Notes under the pieces: model-generated
What the model saw: the letters and a program-made list of their open reading frames with translations, nothing else
What the model was told of the DNA's origin: nothing
The model's database searches: none
Part shown: in pieces, positions 16,415 through 24,201 of the stretch
Numbering within the stretch: the stretch's first letter is position 1
Layout: the number at the start of each line of letters is the position of its first letter
Made by a program: the position numbers and the translations under genes
Assembly: GCA_964537875.1 (NCBI GenBank)
Contig: CAZIDN010000033.1
Location: forward strand, 1 to 39,316
DNA length: 39,316 bases
Direction of reading: 5' to 3'
Source: JAPKZH01 sp964537875
Lineage (GTDB): Bacteria > Acidobacteriota > Aminicenantia > Aminicenantales > UBA4085

Positions 16415-17173
16415 TTATTGTTTCTCGTCTTTATGAAAAGTAAAAGCTTTGAGGAGCTCCATGGGCAACGGAAATACGATCGTGGAATTCTTCTCCGCGG
16501 CGATGTCGGTCAACGTGCCCAGGAACCTCAGCTGGAGAGCCTGGGGGTTGGTGGAAATGATGTTGGCGGCCTGGAGGAGCTTGTCGGCAGCCTGGAACTC
16601 GCCGTCGGCGTGAATAACCTTGGCCCGGCGCTCGCGCTCGGCTTCGGCCTGCTTGGCGATGGCCCGTTGCATGTTCTCCGGAAGGTCCACCTGTTTCATC
16701 TCCACGAGCTGGACCTTGATGCCCCAGGGGGATGTGTGCTGGTCGAGAATTTCCTGAAGCCGTGTATTGAGTTTTTCACGTTGCGAAAGAAGCTCATCGA
16801 GTTCGACCTGGCCGAGCGCGCTGCGGAGCGTTGTCTGGGCCAGCTGCGATGTCGCGTAGAGGTAATCCTGGACCTCGAGAACGGACTTCAACGGCTCGAT
16901 AACCCGGAAGTAAAGAACGGCGCTGACCTTGACCGATACGTTATCCCTGGTGATGATATCCTGCGGCGGGATTTCCATGGCGATGATCCGCAGGCTGATT
17001 CTGACGATCCGGTCGATCGGCGAAAAGACAAGAATGATTCCGGGACCTTTGGCAACGGGAAGGACGCGGCCGAGGCGGAAGATCACGCCCCGTTCGTATT
17101 CCCTCAGGATTTTTATGGAATTCAGGACATAGAGAATGACGAGGCCGAGGACAATGATAGGATAGGTAATCAT
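16415..17173 (-). CDS. Slipin (stomatin/SPFH family) membrane protein
   Basis: The 252-residue protein has one N-terminal membrane helix followed by an SPFH/Band 7 domain (YERGVIFRLGRV onward) and the coiled QAEAERERRAKVIHADGE segment typical of slipins. Slipins oligomerise and organise membrane microdomains. It directly follows an NfeD-type protease gene, the classic NfeD-stomatin operon pair; in Pyrococcus the protease clips the slipin partner. AAGGAGG precedes the ATG by six bases. Confidence 0.93.
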   Translation of the reverse strand: MITYPIIVLGLVILYVLNSIKILREYERGVIFRLGRVLPVAKGPGIILVFSPIDRIVRISLRIIAMEIPPQDIITRDNVSVKVSAVLYFRVIEPLKSVLEVQDYLYATSQLAQTTLRSALGQVELDELLSQREKLNTRLQEILDQHTSPWGIKVQLVEMKQVDLPENMQRAIAKQAEAERERRAKVIHADGEFQAADKLLQAANIISTNPQALQLRFLGTLTDIAAEKNSTIVFPLPMELLKAFTFHKDEKQ

Positions 17174-17220
17174 AGAAACCTCCTTATCGAGACGGTTTGA
17201 CCGTAAAGTCTCAACCCATA

Positions 17221-18513
17221 TTATTTGTTCCCATCATTCGCCTTTGTGACGCGAAGCTTGAGATGGGAGTAAACCTGTATCACTTTGATGGGCGACCCTT
17301 TAGGGACGGGAGCATCGGCTTCGGCCTGCCAGTATTCGCCGTGGACGAAAACGCGTCCTTCCGGAGACAGGTCGGTCAGGGCCGTGCCCATCTCGCCCAT
17401 CAACCCTTCTTTTCCGGTCGTCGCTTTTCTCATATGGGCCCGGATGACGAGAGTCACAAGAAAAATAAGAATGAGCGAAATCCCCAAGGCAACCGGGATG
17501 ATAATCTTCAGGCTGGGCTTGAGCTCGGGGATCGGGGCTTTGACGAGCATCATGGAACCGATGACCATGGCTGTAATTCCTCCGATGGAGAGAACTCCGT
17601 AGCTGTGCACTTTCACCTCCAGGACGAACATGGCGATGGCCAGAAGGATGAGGATCAGCCCGACGTAATTGATCGGCAGGATTTGGAAGGCAAAGATGGC
17701 CAGGAGGAGCGAGATGCCGCCGAGCACGCCGGGCAGGATGGCGCCCGGGTTGGCGAATTCAAAATACAGCCCGAGAAGGCCCAGCATGAGCAGGATGTAG
17801 GCCAAGTTGGGGTTCGAGATGGTCAGAAGGAATTTCTGGCGGGACGACATCGGGACGTCGACCAGCGGTTCATTTTTCAAGCGGAGGACCTGCGATTCGC
17901 CCTTGAAGCGGCGGATGGTCTTCTGGTCAAAATAATCGATAATCTCCTGCTCGCTTTTGGCGATGAGGTCCACGAGACCCCCTGCCATGGCCTCCTTTTC
18001 CGTATAGGACAGGCTTTTCCGGACCGCGTCCTCGGCCATTTGGATATTGCGTCCCCGTTTTTCGGCCAGGGTCCTGATGTAGGAGGCCGCGTCGTGGGTC
18101 ACTTTATCCTCCATGGTTTTATCCATGGCCTGTCCCGTCACGGAGATCCCCACCGGATGGGCGGCGCCGGTGTTTGTGCCCGGGGCCATGATGAACAGGT
18201 CGCAGGCGATGCCGATGAAAAAGCCGGCCGAAGCGGACCGGGCGCCGCTCGGGCTGACATAGGCCGCCACCGGCGTCTTGGCGGCCAGGATTTTTTCGAT
18301 GATCTCCCGCATCGAGGTGTCCAGCCCTCCCGGCGTGTTCAGGACCATGATCAGGAGAGAGGCCTGTTCGCGGTCGGCCCGGTCGATGGCGCCGCGGATG
18401 TATTCGGAGGTCACCGGATGAATGGCCGCATCGACCGTGATTTTGAGGACGGCCGCGGACGAAAGTGGCGGGAAAAAGAGGACGGCCAGCCACGGCAGAA
18501 TGATTTTCTTCAC
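17221..18513 (-). CDS. NfeD family membrane-bound serine protease (long form, ClpP-like)
   Basis: The 430-residue protein has an N-terminal signal sequence, a ClpP-class serine protease domain (about 24-220), four or five membrane helices (about 230-345) and a C-terminal NfeD OB-fold (about 370-430). Serine S95 (GARSASAGF) and K137 fit the Ser-Lys dyad of Pyrococcus 1510-N (S97, K138). The start is GTG at 18513, nine bases after a perfect TATAAT box, with no ribosome site, so the mRNA is probably near-leaderless. It pairs with the slipin downstream. Confidence 0.92.
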   Translation of the reverse strand: MKKIILPWLAVLFFPPLSSAAVLKITVDAAIHPVTSEYIRGAIDRADREQASLLIMVLNTPGGLDTSMREIIEKILAAKTPVAAYVSPSGARSASAGFFIGIACDLFIMAPGTNTGAAHPVGISVTGQAMDKTMEDKVTHDAASYIRTLAEKRGRNIQMAEDAVRKSLSYTEKEAMAGGLVDLIAKSEQEIIDYFDQKTIRRFKGESQVLRLKNEPLVDVPMSSRQKFLLTISNPNLAYILLMLGLLGLYFEFANPGAILPGVLGGISLLLAIFAFQILPINYVGLILILLAIAMFVLEVKVHSYGVLSIGGITAMVIGSMMLVKAPIPELKPSLKIIIPVALGISLILIFLVTLVIRAHMRKATTGKEGLMGEMGTALTDLSPEGRVFVHGEYWQAEADAPVPKGSPIKVIQVYSHLKLRVTKANDGNK

Positions 18514-18522
18514 GTTGATTAC

Positions 18523-18551
18523 ATTATAGAAAGGACCATCCGGTAAGTCAA
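18523..18551 (-). promoter_or_regulatory. Promoter of the nfeD-slipin-SPOR-lnt-prfB run
   Basis: On the minus strand TTGACT (18551-18546) and TATAAT (18528-18523) are exactly 17 bases apart. The -10 box is consensus. The GTG at 18513 starts nine bases after it. Confidence 0.75.
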
Positions 18552-18560
18552 TAAATTATC

Positions 18561-18589
18561 TTGACTTTTTATCTTCAATAAATTAATTT
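18561..18589 (+). promoter_or_regulatory. Promoter of the HU-like gene
   Basis: TTGACT (18561-18566) and TAATTT (18584-18589) are 17 bases apart. The leader of about 17 bases contains AAGGAG seven bases before ATG 18613. It lies back to back with the nfeD promoter. Confidence 0.6.
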
Positions 18590-18612
18590 TAGGTATCGCG
18601 AAGGAGCTGTCC

Positions 18613-18891
18613 ATGATCAAGAATGACATTGCCCTGGAGATCGAGAAGAAGTCCGAATTCAACGGGGCGAAGTCGTTGTTGATCGTGGAAACCATCCTCG
18701 AGGCTCTCAAGGACGCCTTGGCCGGCAAGGAAAAAGTGGAGATCCGGGGATTCGGAAGCTTCAAGGTCGTGGCCAAAAAAACCGGTTACGGCAGGGACAT
18801 CCGCAGAAAAAAGCAGATCCACATCACCCAGGGCAAGAGAATCAAGTTCCGCTGCGGCCAGGATTTGAAAAATATCTCGACGCGGCCTTAA
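18613..18891 (+). CDS. HU/IHF family DNA-binding protein
   Basis: This 92-residue protein is of normal length for the bacterial HU/IHF family. It has the family helical half (INDIA-like start, VETILEALKDALAGKEKVEIRGFGSF) and the DNA-grasping arm (KTGYGRDIRRKKQIHI...KRIKFRCGQDLK). The arm has GRDIRR in place of the more usual GRNPxTG, a modest divergence. It bends DNA as a nucleoid protein. AAGGAG lies seven bases before the ATG. It may be cotranscribed with the gene at 18949. Confidence 0.93.
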   Translation: MIKNDIALEIEKKSEFNGAKSLLIVETILEALKDALAGKEKVEIRGFGSFKVVAKKTGYGRDIRRKKQIHITQGKRIKFRCGQDLKNISTRP

Positions 18892-18948
18892 ACTTGATCG
18901 TCCCCGGCTTGCCGCAGCAGCGATCATGTCCGGAAAGGGGATTGTGCA

Positions 18949-19896
18949 TTGGGAGCTGAGCATCCGACGATTTCTCCTCTCGGATTAAAAACAACTTCAC
19001 TCCGTTCCCGGGCCAGCAAGGTTTGTGTCGAAGATTTCGCCAGAGTCCATTCGCCGGACGATCCCATGTCCCGGTTCATCCGAAACCTCCCCAATTTTTT
19101 AGCGGCCAGAGATTTTCGGGAGTTCCTGTGCCTCCTCGAAAACGCCAGGAAACGCCGGAAAGCCATCATCGCGGCCATGGGCGCCCACGTCCTGAAGGTC
19201 GGGCTCAGCCCCGTCCTGATCGACTTGATGAAAAACGGCTGGATCAGCGCCGTCGCGCTCAACGGGGCCGGCGTCATCCATGATTTTGAGATCGCCCTCT
19301 GCGGCCGGACATCCGAAGACGTGGAATCGCAGGTCAAAAAAGGCCGGTTCGGCATGGCTCGGGAAACCGGCGAGATGCTGAACGAGGCCATTCGGCAAGG
19401 GGCGGAGAAGGGCCTGGGAATGGGAGAAGCCGTCGGGCGGATGATCGACCGCTCGAAGCTCCCCTATAAGCGCTTCAGCCTGCTGGGATCGGCCTATCGA
19501 CTCGGGATTCCGGTGACCGTCCATGTGGCCATCGGAACGGACACTATTCATTTTCATCCCCAGGCGGACGGTGAGGCCCTGGGGAAGACCTCGCTCGAGG
19601 ATTTCTTCCTGTTCAGCGGCCTGGTCCGCAGGTTGGACGGCGGCGGCGTTTTCATGAACATCGGCTCCGCGGTCATCCTGCCAGAAGTGTTTCTGAAAGC
19701 CGTCTCTCTTGTTCGAAACAAAGGCTACCGCCTCGAAAATTTTTCGACGGCCGTTTTCGATTTCATCCATCACTACAGGCCTGACCAGAATGTCGTCCGC
19801 CGGCCTTTGGGGAAAAAAGGGAAAGGGTTTTATTTTATCGGCCCCCACGAGATCCTGATTCCGCTGCTCGCCGCCGCCCTAAAAAGCGTCTCATGA
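18949..19896 (+). CDS. Conserved protein, possibly deoxyhypusine-synthase-like fold
   Basis: This 315-residue cytoplasmic protein has no signal or membrane segment. Strongly patterned segments (MGAHVLKVGLSP, ALNGAGVIHDFEIA, VHVAIGTDTIHFHP, MNIGSAVILPE) suggest a conserved enzyme with a nucleotide-binding Rossmann-like core. Homologues in other bacteria are sometimes linked to the deoxyhypusine synthase fold; I recall this only loosely, and the lysine-modification chemistry is not expected in bacteria. The start is TTG at 18949 with AAGGGG eight bases upstream. It converges on coaE with 19 bases between stops. Confidence 0.7.
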   Translation: MGAEHPTISPLGLKTTSLRSRASKVCVEDFARVHSPDDPMSRFIRNLPNFLAARDFREFLCLLENARKRRKAIIAAMGAHVLKVGLSPVLIDLMKNGWISAVALNGAGVIHDFEIALCGRTSEDVESQVKKGRFGMARETGEMLNEAIRQGAEKGLGMGEAVGRMIDRSKLPYKRFSLLGSAYRLGIPVTVHVAIGTDTIHFHPQADGEALGKTSLEDFFLFSGLVRRLDGGGVFMNIGSAVILPEVFLKAVSLVRNKGYRLENFSTAVFDFIHHYRPDQNVVRRPLGKKGKGFYFIGPHEILIPLLAAALKSVS

Positions 19897-19915
19897 TCGG
19901 CACCGGCCGGGCTGT

Positions 19916-20551
19916 TTATTTTTCTTCCCGGACCGCCGAGTTTTTCTTCTCGTAATCTTTTAAGAGCTCGCGATAGACGCGTTCGGACTGCCTGATGGTT
20001 TCTTCGACCGTCCCCGATGTGTCGACGGCGTAGTCCGCGTATTTCCGCTTGTCTTCGGCCGGCATCTGGGACTGGATTTTTTTTGATGCTCCAGCCCGCT
20101 CGATGTGATCCCTCTCCATCAATCTCTGAATCTGGATTTCGGGCCGGCAATAGACGACGATGATCTTGTCGAAGAAGCCGGCGAAGCCCGCTTCGATCGT
20201 CAGGGCTGCTTCGGAGATAAAAATTTTCACCCGCCCTTCCTTGGCCAGGCATTCGATGGCCGCCCTTTTTTCTTCCAGGACAAGCGGATGGATAAGGCGG
20301 TTGAGAAACGCCCGCGCTTCTTCATCGTTGAAGATGATCCGGGCCAGGCCGGGGCGGTCGATGGTTTGATCGGGACGAAGGATTGTTCTGCCGAAGCGGG
20401 CTACGACTTTTTCCCAGGCCGGCCGTCCCGGCTCCATCAGCCTTCGGGCCGTCTGGTCTGCCGAGTGAATCGTGCAGCCGTGCCGGGCCAGGACGTCGGC
20501 GACGACGGACTTGCCGGAGGCGATTCCCCCCGTCAGGGCGACGATGAGCAT
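19916..20551 (-). CDS. coaE: Dephospho-CoA kinase
   Basis: CoaE phosphorylates dephospho-CoA in the last step of coenzyme A synthesis. The 211-residue protein has the P-loop GGIASGKS at 9-16, the DQTARRLMEPGRPAW lid segment, and FxGxx-type LIHPLV features of the family. It lies 16 bases after the PilZ gene and is the last gene of that run. Confidence 0.95.
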   Translation of the reverse strand: MLIVALTGGIASGKSVVADVLARHGCTIHSADQTARRLMEPGRPAWEKVVARFGRTILRPDQTIDRPGLARIIFNDEEARAFLNRLIHPLVLEEKRAAIECLAKEGRVKIFISEAALTIEAGFAGFFDKIIVVYCRPEIQIQRLMERDHIERAGASKKIQSQMPAEDKRKYADYAVDTSGTVEETIRQSERVYRELLKDYEKKNSAVREEK

Positions 20552-20567
20552 GCGGGATCTTGGAAGA

Positions 20568-20972
20568 CTATTTTTTGGAATGGCCCGGAACGAATTTGAA
20601 ATCTTTGCCGAAGCGGACGGCCACTCCCTGCTTTTTTCCTTTTTGGTCGGCCTTTTCCAGGCGGACGGCCTTGCCTCCGATCTGAAGCCTGACCTTTTTT
20701 CCTTCGGTGAGCTCCTTGGGCAGATCGATGACGAGACTGAGCCTTGAGCCGACGACGACTCCCGAGTCCAGGCAGAAATAAGCGCCCCCCGAGCTGATAT
20801 TTTCGAGCATCGCAGCTTCCCTGAACTTTTTGCCCTGGGGCAGCTTGCCCTCGACGAAGGCCGTCAGGGGCAGATCAAATCGCCACTCCCTCCGTCGATT
20901 GATCGTCGGGGGCACAACGACGGTTCCCGATTTCACTCTCTTTGAGCGTTTCTTTGCGGCTGTTTTTCTCAT
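20568..20972 (-). CDS. PilZ domain protein (canonical c-di-GMP site)
   Basis: This 134-residue protein is a basic N-terminal tail plus one PilZ domain. Both c-di-GMP motifs are intact: RxxxR (R27 and R31 in RRREWR) and NxSxxG (N58, S60, G63). The middle part IDLPKELTEGKK is typical of PilZ strands. It lies between the pseudo-receiver LuxR regulator and coaE and presumably senses c-di-GMP from enzymes such as the GGDEF protein at 1532-2530; that link is inference. Confidence 0.88.
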   Translation of the reverse strand: MRKTAAKKRSKRVKSGTVVVPPTINRRREWRFDLPLTAFVEGKLPQGKKFREAAMLENISSGGAYFCLDSGVVVGSRLSLVIDLPKELTEGKKVRLQIGGKAVRLEKADQKGKKQGVAVRFGKDFKFVPGHSKK

Positions 20973-20986
20973 GGCGATCTCTACCT

Positions 20987-21676
20987 TTAAAAGAGGGCCG
21001 AATTGATGGCGTAGAGGGCCAGCTGGAGCCGGCTGTGCGTGTCCAGCTTGGCATAGATGCTCTTGATGTGCGACCGGACGGTGTTCTTGCTGATGAAAAG
21101 CGTCTCGGCGATTTCGTCATTGCTCCGGCCTTGGCCGATCAATTTCAGGACCTGAAATTCGGTGGGAGTCAACTGGTCGAGCGTTTTCTCCTTGAGGTCC
21201 CGGCCGACCACGGAGATGATCCGGTCCATGATGCTGCTCATCTTGTCCCGGGGCAGCCAGATCTCGCCTTTGTGAATGACCCGGATGGCCTCCGTCAGCT
21301 GCCCGGACGGATCGTTGAAATCGAAGTAGCCCCGGGCGCCCACGTTGATGAGGCTGACGATCTCCTCGTGTGACGGAATGTTCCCCAGCAGCAGCATCTG
21401 GGATTTGATCTGGTCTTTGGAGATCTCCCGGATGGCTTTGCAGATTTCCCGCATGTTGGGCAGCGTTTCGGTGCTGGCAAAGAGGATGACTTGGGGCCGG
21501 AGTTCCCGGATGGATTCCATGAAAGACTCGAGTGTATTCTTTTCGATGTTGACGACTTCGATCTGTGAATCCGTCTCCAGGGCTTTCAGGATGCCGGAGA
21601 GGATCAAGTCGGAGGGACAAAAAATGAGCAATTTGATTTTTGGATCATCCGAAGCTTGGAATTTTTTCTTATTCAT
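20987..21676 (-). CDS. LuxR-type regulator with degenerate receiver
   Basis: The 229-residue protein has an NarL/FixJ-like layout, a receiver-like domain (about 14-135) and a LuxR HTH (about 165-229, LTPTEFQVLKLIGQGRSNDEI and NTVRSHIKSIYAKL). The receiver lacks the normal acidic pair, and the phospho-acceptor position reads VILFAST (A67) instead of Asp. Phosphorylation is thus unlikely and control may be by ligand or partner binding. A promoter at 21732-21759 precedes it, so it heads the PilZ-coaE run. Its partner is unknown. Confidence 0.9.
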   Translation of the reverse strand: MNKKKFQASDDPKIKLLIFCPSDLILSGILKALETDSQIEVVNIEKNTLESFMESIRELRPQVILFASTETLPNMREICKAIREISKDQIKSQMLLLGNIPSHEEIVSLINVGARGYFDFNDPSGQLTEAIRVIHKGEIWLPRDKMSSIMDRIISVVGRDLKEKTLDQLTPTEFQVLKLIGQGRSNDEIAETLFISKNTVRSHIKSIYAKLDTHSRLQLALYAINSALF

Positions 21677-21731
21677 GCTTTTCCATGTCCCGTTGACAAT
21701 TTTTGGCGATCACTTAACACTTTTTTAGAAT

Positions 21732-21759
21732 TTTATAAGATTCGAGATTCGATTGTCAA
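21732..21759 (-). promoter_or_regulatory. Promoter of the luxR-type regulator, PilZ and coaE genes
   Basis: On the minus strand TTGACA (21759-21754, consensus) and TATAAA (21737-21732) are 16 bases apart. The predicted leader is about 45-50 bases. Confidence 0.65.
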
Positions 21760-21769
21760 GAAATATCGG

Positions 21770-21785
21770 TCCGGCGTCTGCCGGA
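21770..21785. terminator. Short GC hairpin after the PilZ-like gene
   Basis: TCCGGC (21770-21775) pairs with GCCGGA (21780-21785) around four bases, just past the stop of the gene ending at 21792. On the minus strand only ATATTTCTTG follows, so terminator strength is doubtful. Confidence 0.35.
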
Positions 21786-21791
21786 GGGGGG

Positions 21792-22154
21792 CTAGACCTG
21801 GAGGGAAAGAATCTGGTAGTTTTTATCCAGTCTGATCGAGATCAACTGGTTTTTCTTGCTGACGCTCATGTCCGATTTGACGAAGCAGACCGTCCCTGAA
21901 AGAGATAGCTGCAGCGGCTTTTCCAGGAGGAACGTCCTGGGGATGGTGAGCGATAGAAGAAGCTTGGTTCCGATCATGACCTTGGAGTGGAGCCAGAAGG
22001 TCACCTCCTCGGCGCTGAGATGGGAGATTTGGGTTTCTTCCGAGAATTCTCTCTCCAGGGCATCCGTCCCATTCACTTTTGCCGGGAGGGCCAGCTCGAA
22101 GAGGCGCTCTTTTTTATAGGCTTTGGGGAGGCCTTGTTCGGACGAGCAGTGCAT
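21792..22154 (-). CDS. Degenerate PilZ-like protein
   Basis: This 120-residue protein aligns in layout with the neighbouring PilZ proteins: KKERLFELALPAKVNG at the start, ISHLSAEEVTFWL where NxSxxG would be, and IGTKLLLSLTIP strands. Neither RxxxR nor NxSxxG is preserved, so c-di-GMP binding is unlikely. It sits 11 bases after a second such gene. It could be an adaptor or a diverged paralogue. Confidence 0.72.
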   Translation of the reverse strand: MHCSSEQGLPKAYKKERLFELALPAKVNGTDALEREFSEETQISHLSAEEVTFWLHSKVMIGTKLLLSLTIPRTFLLEKPLQLSLSGTVCFVKSDMSVSKKNQLISIRLDKNYQILSLQV

Positions 22155-22165
22155 GGGAAGAATCC

Positions 22166-22525
22166 TTAATCTTCGGGCTTGATGATATACTTGCTGTCGA
22201 AGCGGATGGTGACTTTTTGCCCCGTATTATGGTCGTTGATGGTTTCCACGAGGGCCACTTTGCCCTTGATGACGAGCTTCAGGTTCTTATCTTCGGCCAG
22301 CTTTTCCGGGAGGTCGATGACCAACCTGAGCCGGGAGCCGATGTTGACCGGATTTTTCAGGTAGAAGGACGATCCCTGATGGCTGATATAGGAGAGAATC
22401 GTTTCCTCCGTGAACTCATTGCCCCGGGCGTTTAGACCTTGGACCAGGGTGGGCAGGGGAAACGTAAATCCCTCGTCTTTAGGGCCTAAGACATCAAAAT
22501 GATCCACGAATTCATTTCTCGACAT
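22166..22525 (-). CDS. Degenerate PilZ-like protein
   Basis: This 119-residue protein resembles the previous one in layout. The motif YISHQGSSF keeps S and G of NxSxxG but has Y instead of D/N, and no RxxxR is seen. The segment IGSRLRLVIDLPEKLAEDKNLKL parallels the canonical PilZ protein at 20568-20972 (VGSRLSLVIDLPKEL), which supports common descent. AAGGA lies upstream of the ATG and C-GGAGC abuts it. It is the first of the tandem pair. Confidence 0.75.
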   Translation of the reverse strand: MSRNEFVDHFDVLGPKDEGFTFPLPTLVQGLNARGNEFTEETILSYISHQGSSFYLKNPVNIGSRLRLVIDLPEKLAEDKNLKLVIKGKVALVETINDHNTGQKVTIRFDSKYIIKPED

Positions 22526-22586
22526 GCTCCGCTTCCTTTTCTAAACACGTCGAGGCTACAATGCCATGGCCGAAAAGCCCGGTCAA

Positions 22587-22625
22587 TCACCCCTTTGGAT
22601 GAATGAAGGGGTGAAATTTTTTTTT
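22587..22625 (+). terminator. Intrinsic terminator-like hairpin, no gene upstream on the plus strand
   Basis: TCACCCCTT (22587-22595) pairs with AAGGGGTGA (22606-22614), a perfect 9-bp stem followed by AA and nine T. It points along the plus strand, where no gene ends. It may end a short transcript or insulate the proS promoter 60 bases downstream. Confidence 0.65.
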
Positions 22626-22684
22626 AAGAGCGTCACCTCTCACTCGACCGTTTCACCTCTTGGGGGGGGCATGGCCTTAGCGAG

Positions 22685-22713
22685 TTGACAAAATCAGGGG
22701 TGGACGATAGAAT
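22685..22713 (+). promoter_or_regulatory. proS promoter
   Basis: TTGACA (22685-22690, consensus) and TAGAAT (22708-22713) are 17 bases apart. The leader of about 22 bases contains GGAGAG before GTG 22743. Confidence 0.75.
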
Positions 22714-22742
22714 GACCACGAATTTGAACTCCGGAGAGCACG

Positions 22743-24197
22743 GTGAGCAAAGACGAACGACGAGTCAAACACATCACGCCGAAAACGGAAGATTTTTCGC
22801 GTTGGTACATCGAGATCATCCAGAAGTCGGAGCTGGCCGATTACGCCCCGATGAAGGGGATGATGGTCATCCGGCCTTACGGATATGCCGTCTGGGAAAA
22901 TATCCAGAGGCTCCTGGACCAGAGGATCAAGGCCACGGGCCACGTCAACGCCTATTTCCCGCTTTTCATCCCGGAGAGCTTCCTCCAAAAAGAGGCTGAG
23001 CACGTCCAGGGATTTTCTCCTGAGGTGGCCTGGGTCACGATGGGCGGAAAAGAGGAGCTGGAAGAGCGGCTGGCCGTCCGGCCGACCTCGGAGGCCATCA
23101 TCGGCCATATGTATTCCAAATGGGTCAAGTCCTGGAGAGACCTTCCCGTCCTGATCAATCAGTGGGCCAATATCGTCCGCTGGGAGAAAGTCACCCGGCC
23201 GTTCCTGAGGACGACCGAATTCTTATGGCAGGAAGGCCACACCTGTCATGAAACCTCCGAGGAAGCCCAGACGGAAACGCTTCTCATCCTTTCCTTGTAC
23301 AAGGAATTCGTCGAGACGGAGTTGGCGATCCCCGTGATCTCGGGGATAAAATCGTTTCGCGAGAAATTCGCCGGAGCCCAGGAGACCTATGCCATCGAAG
23401 CCTTGATGTCGGACGGCAAAGCGCTCCAGATGGGAACGTCGCACAACCTGGGCCAGCATTTCTCCAAGGCCTTCAATATCCGCTTCGAAGATCGAAACCA
23501 GAATCTCCAATACGTTTGGCAGACCTCTTGGGGGATGACGACCCGGCTCATCGGCGCCGTGATCATGAGCCATGGCGATGATTCCGGTCTGAAACTTCCG
23601 CCGCGCGTCGCCCCGACCCAAGTCGTGATCGTCCCCATCTCGATGGGAAACTGGAAGGAAGATGTCCTCCCCGCGGCCCAGGCTATCGAAGAGGGTCTTA
23701 AAAAAGTCGGCTTGAGAGTCCTGCTCGACACTCGCGAAGAATTCACGCCCGGCTGGAAATTCTCCGAGTATGAGATGCGGGGCGTGCCGTTGCGGATAGA
23801 GATCGGTCCGCGGGATGTGAAAGCCGGGCAGGCCGTCTTGGTCCGCCGGGACACGAGGGAGAAAATGACGCTTCCCTTGGACGCGATGGCCTCCAAGGTC
23901 CCCGGAATCCTCGAAGATATCCAGGCGTCGCTCTTCCGGGAGGCCGAGACGTTCCTCCGGGAAAACACCCGCCAGGCCGGCTGTTGGGAAGAGTTCAAAG
24001 ACGTCATGGACAACCAGCGGGGATTCGTCAAGAGCCTCTGGTGCGGAAGCGACGCCTGCGAGGATAAGATCAAAGAAGACACTCTGGCCACCATCCGGGT
24101 GATCCCTCTCGAGTTAAAAAGCCAAGCCGGTCCAGGTGCTTGCGTTTGCTGCGGAAAGGAGGCCAAAGTGCCGGCCTATTTTGCCCGGGCCTACTGA
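22743..24197 (+). CDS. proS: Prolyl-tRNA synthetase, short (archaeal/eukaryal-type) form
   Basis: ProRS charges tRNA-Pro. At 484 residues it is the short form without the bacterial editing insertion, and it has the extra C-terminal domain with putative zinc cysteines (WCGSDACEDKI, GACVCCGKEAK). Class II motifs are seen: motif 2 RPFLRTTEFLWQEGHTCHE and motif 3 in the GMTTRLIGAVIMSHGDDSG region. The start is GTG with GGAGAG upstream. It heads proS-pcm-DUF192. Confidence 0.95.
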   Translation: MSKDERRVKHITPKTEDFSRWYIEIIQKSELADYAPMKGMMVIRPYGYAVWENIQRLLDQRIKATGHVNAYFPLFIPESFLQKEAEHVQGFSPEVAWVTMGGKEELEERLAVRPTSEAIIGHMYSKWVKSWRDLPVLINQWANIVRWEKVTRPFLRTTEFLWQEGHTCHETSEEAQTETLLILSLYKEFVETELAIPVISGIKSFREKFAGAQETYAIEALMSDGKALQMGTSHNLGQHFSKAFNIRFEDRNQNLQYVWQTSWGMTTRLIGAVIMSHGDDSGLKLPPRVAPTQVVIVPISMGNWKEDVLPAAQAIEEGLKKVGLRVLLDTREEFTPGWKFSEYEMRGVPLRIEIGPRDVKAGQAVLVRRDTREKMTLPLDAMASKVPGILEDIQASLFREAETFLRENTRQAGCWEEFKDVMDNQRGFVKSLWCGSDACEDKIKEDTLATIRVIPLELKSQAGPGACVCCGKEAKVPAYFARAY

Positions 24198-24201
24198 CGA
24201 C

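Noticed and set aside
17197..18546. 449-residue plus-strand frame opposite the NfeD gene
   Set aside because: The minus-strand gene has motifs, promoter and operon partners; the plus-strand frame is a GC-driven shadow.
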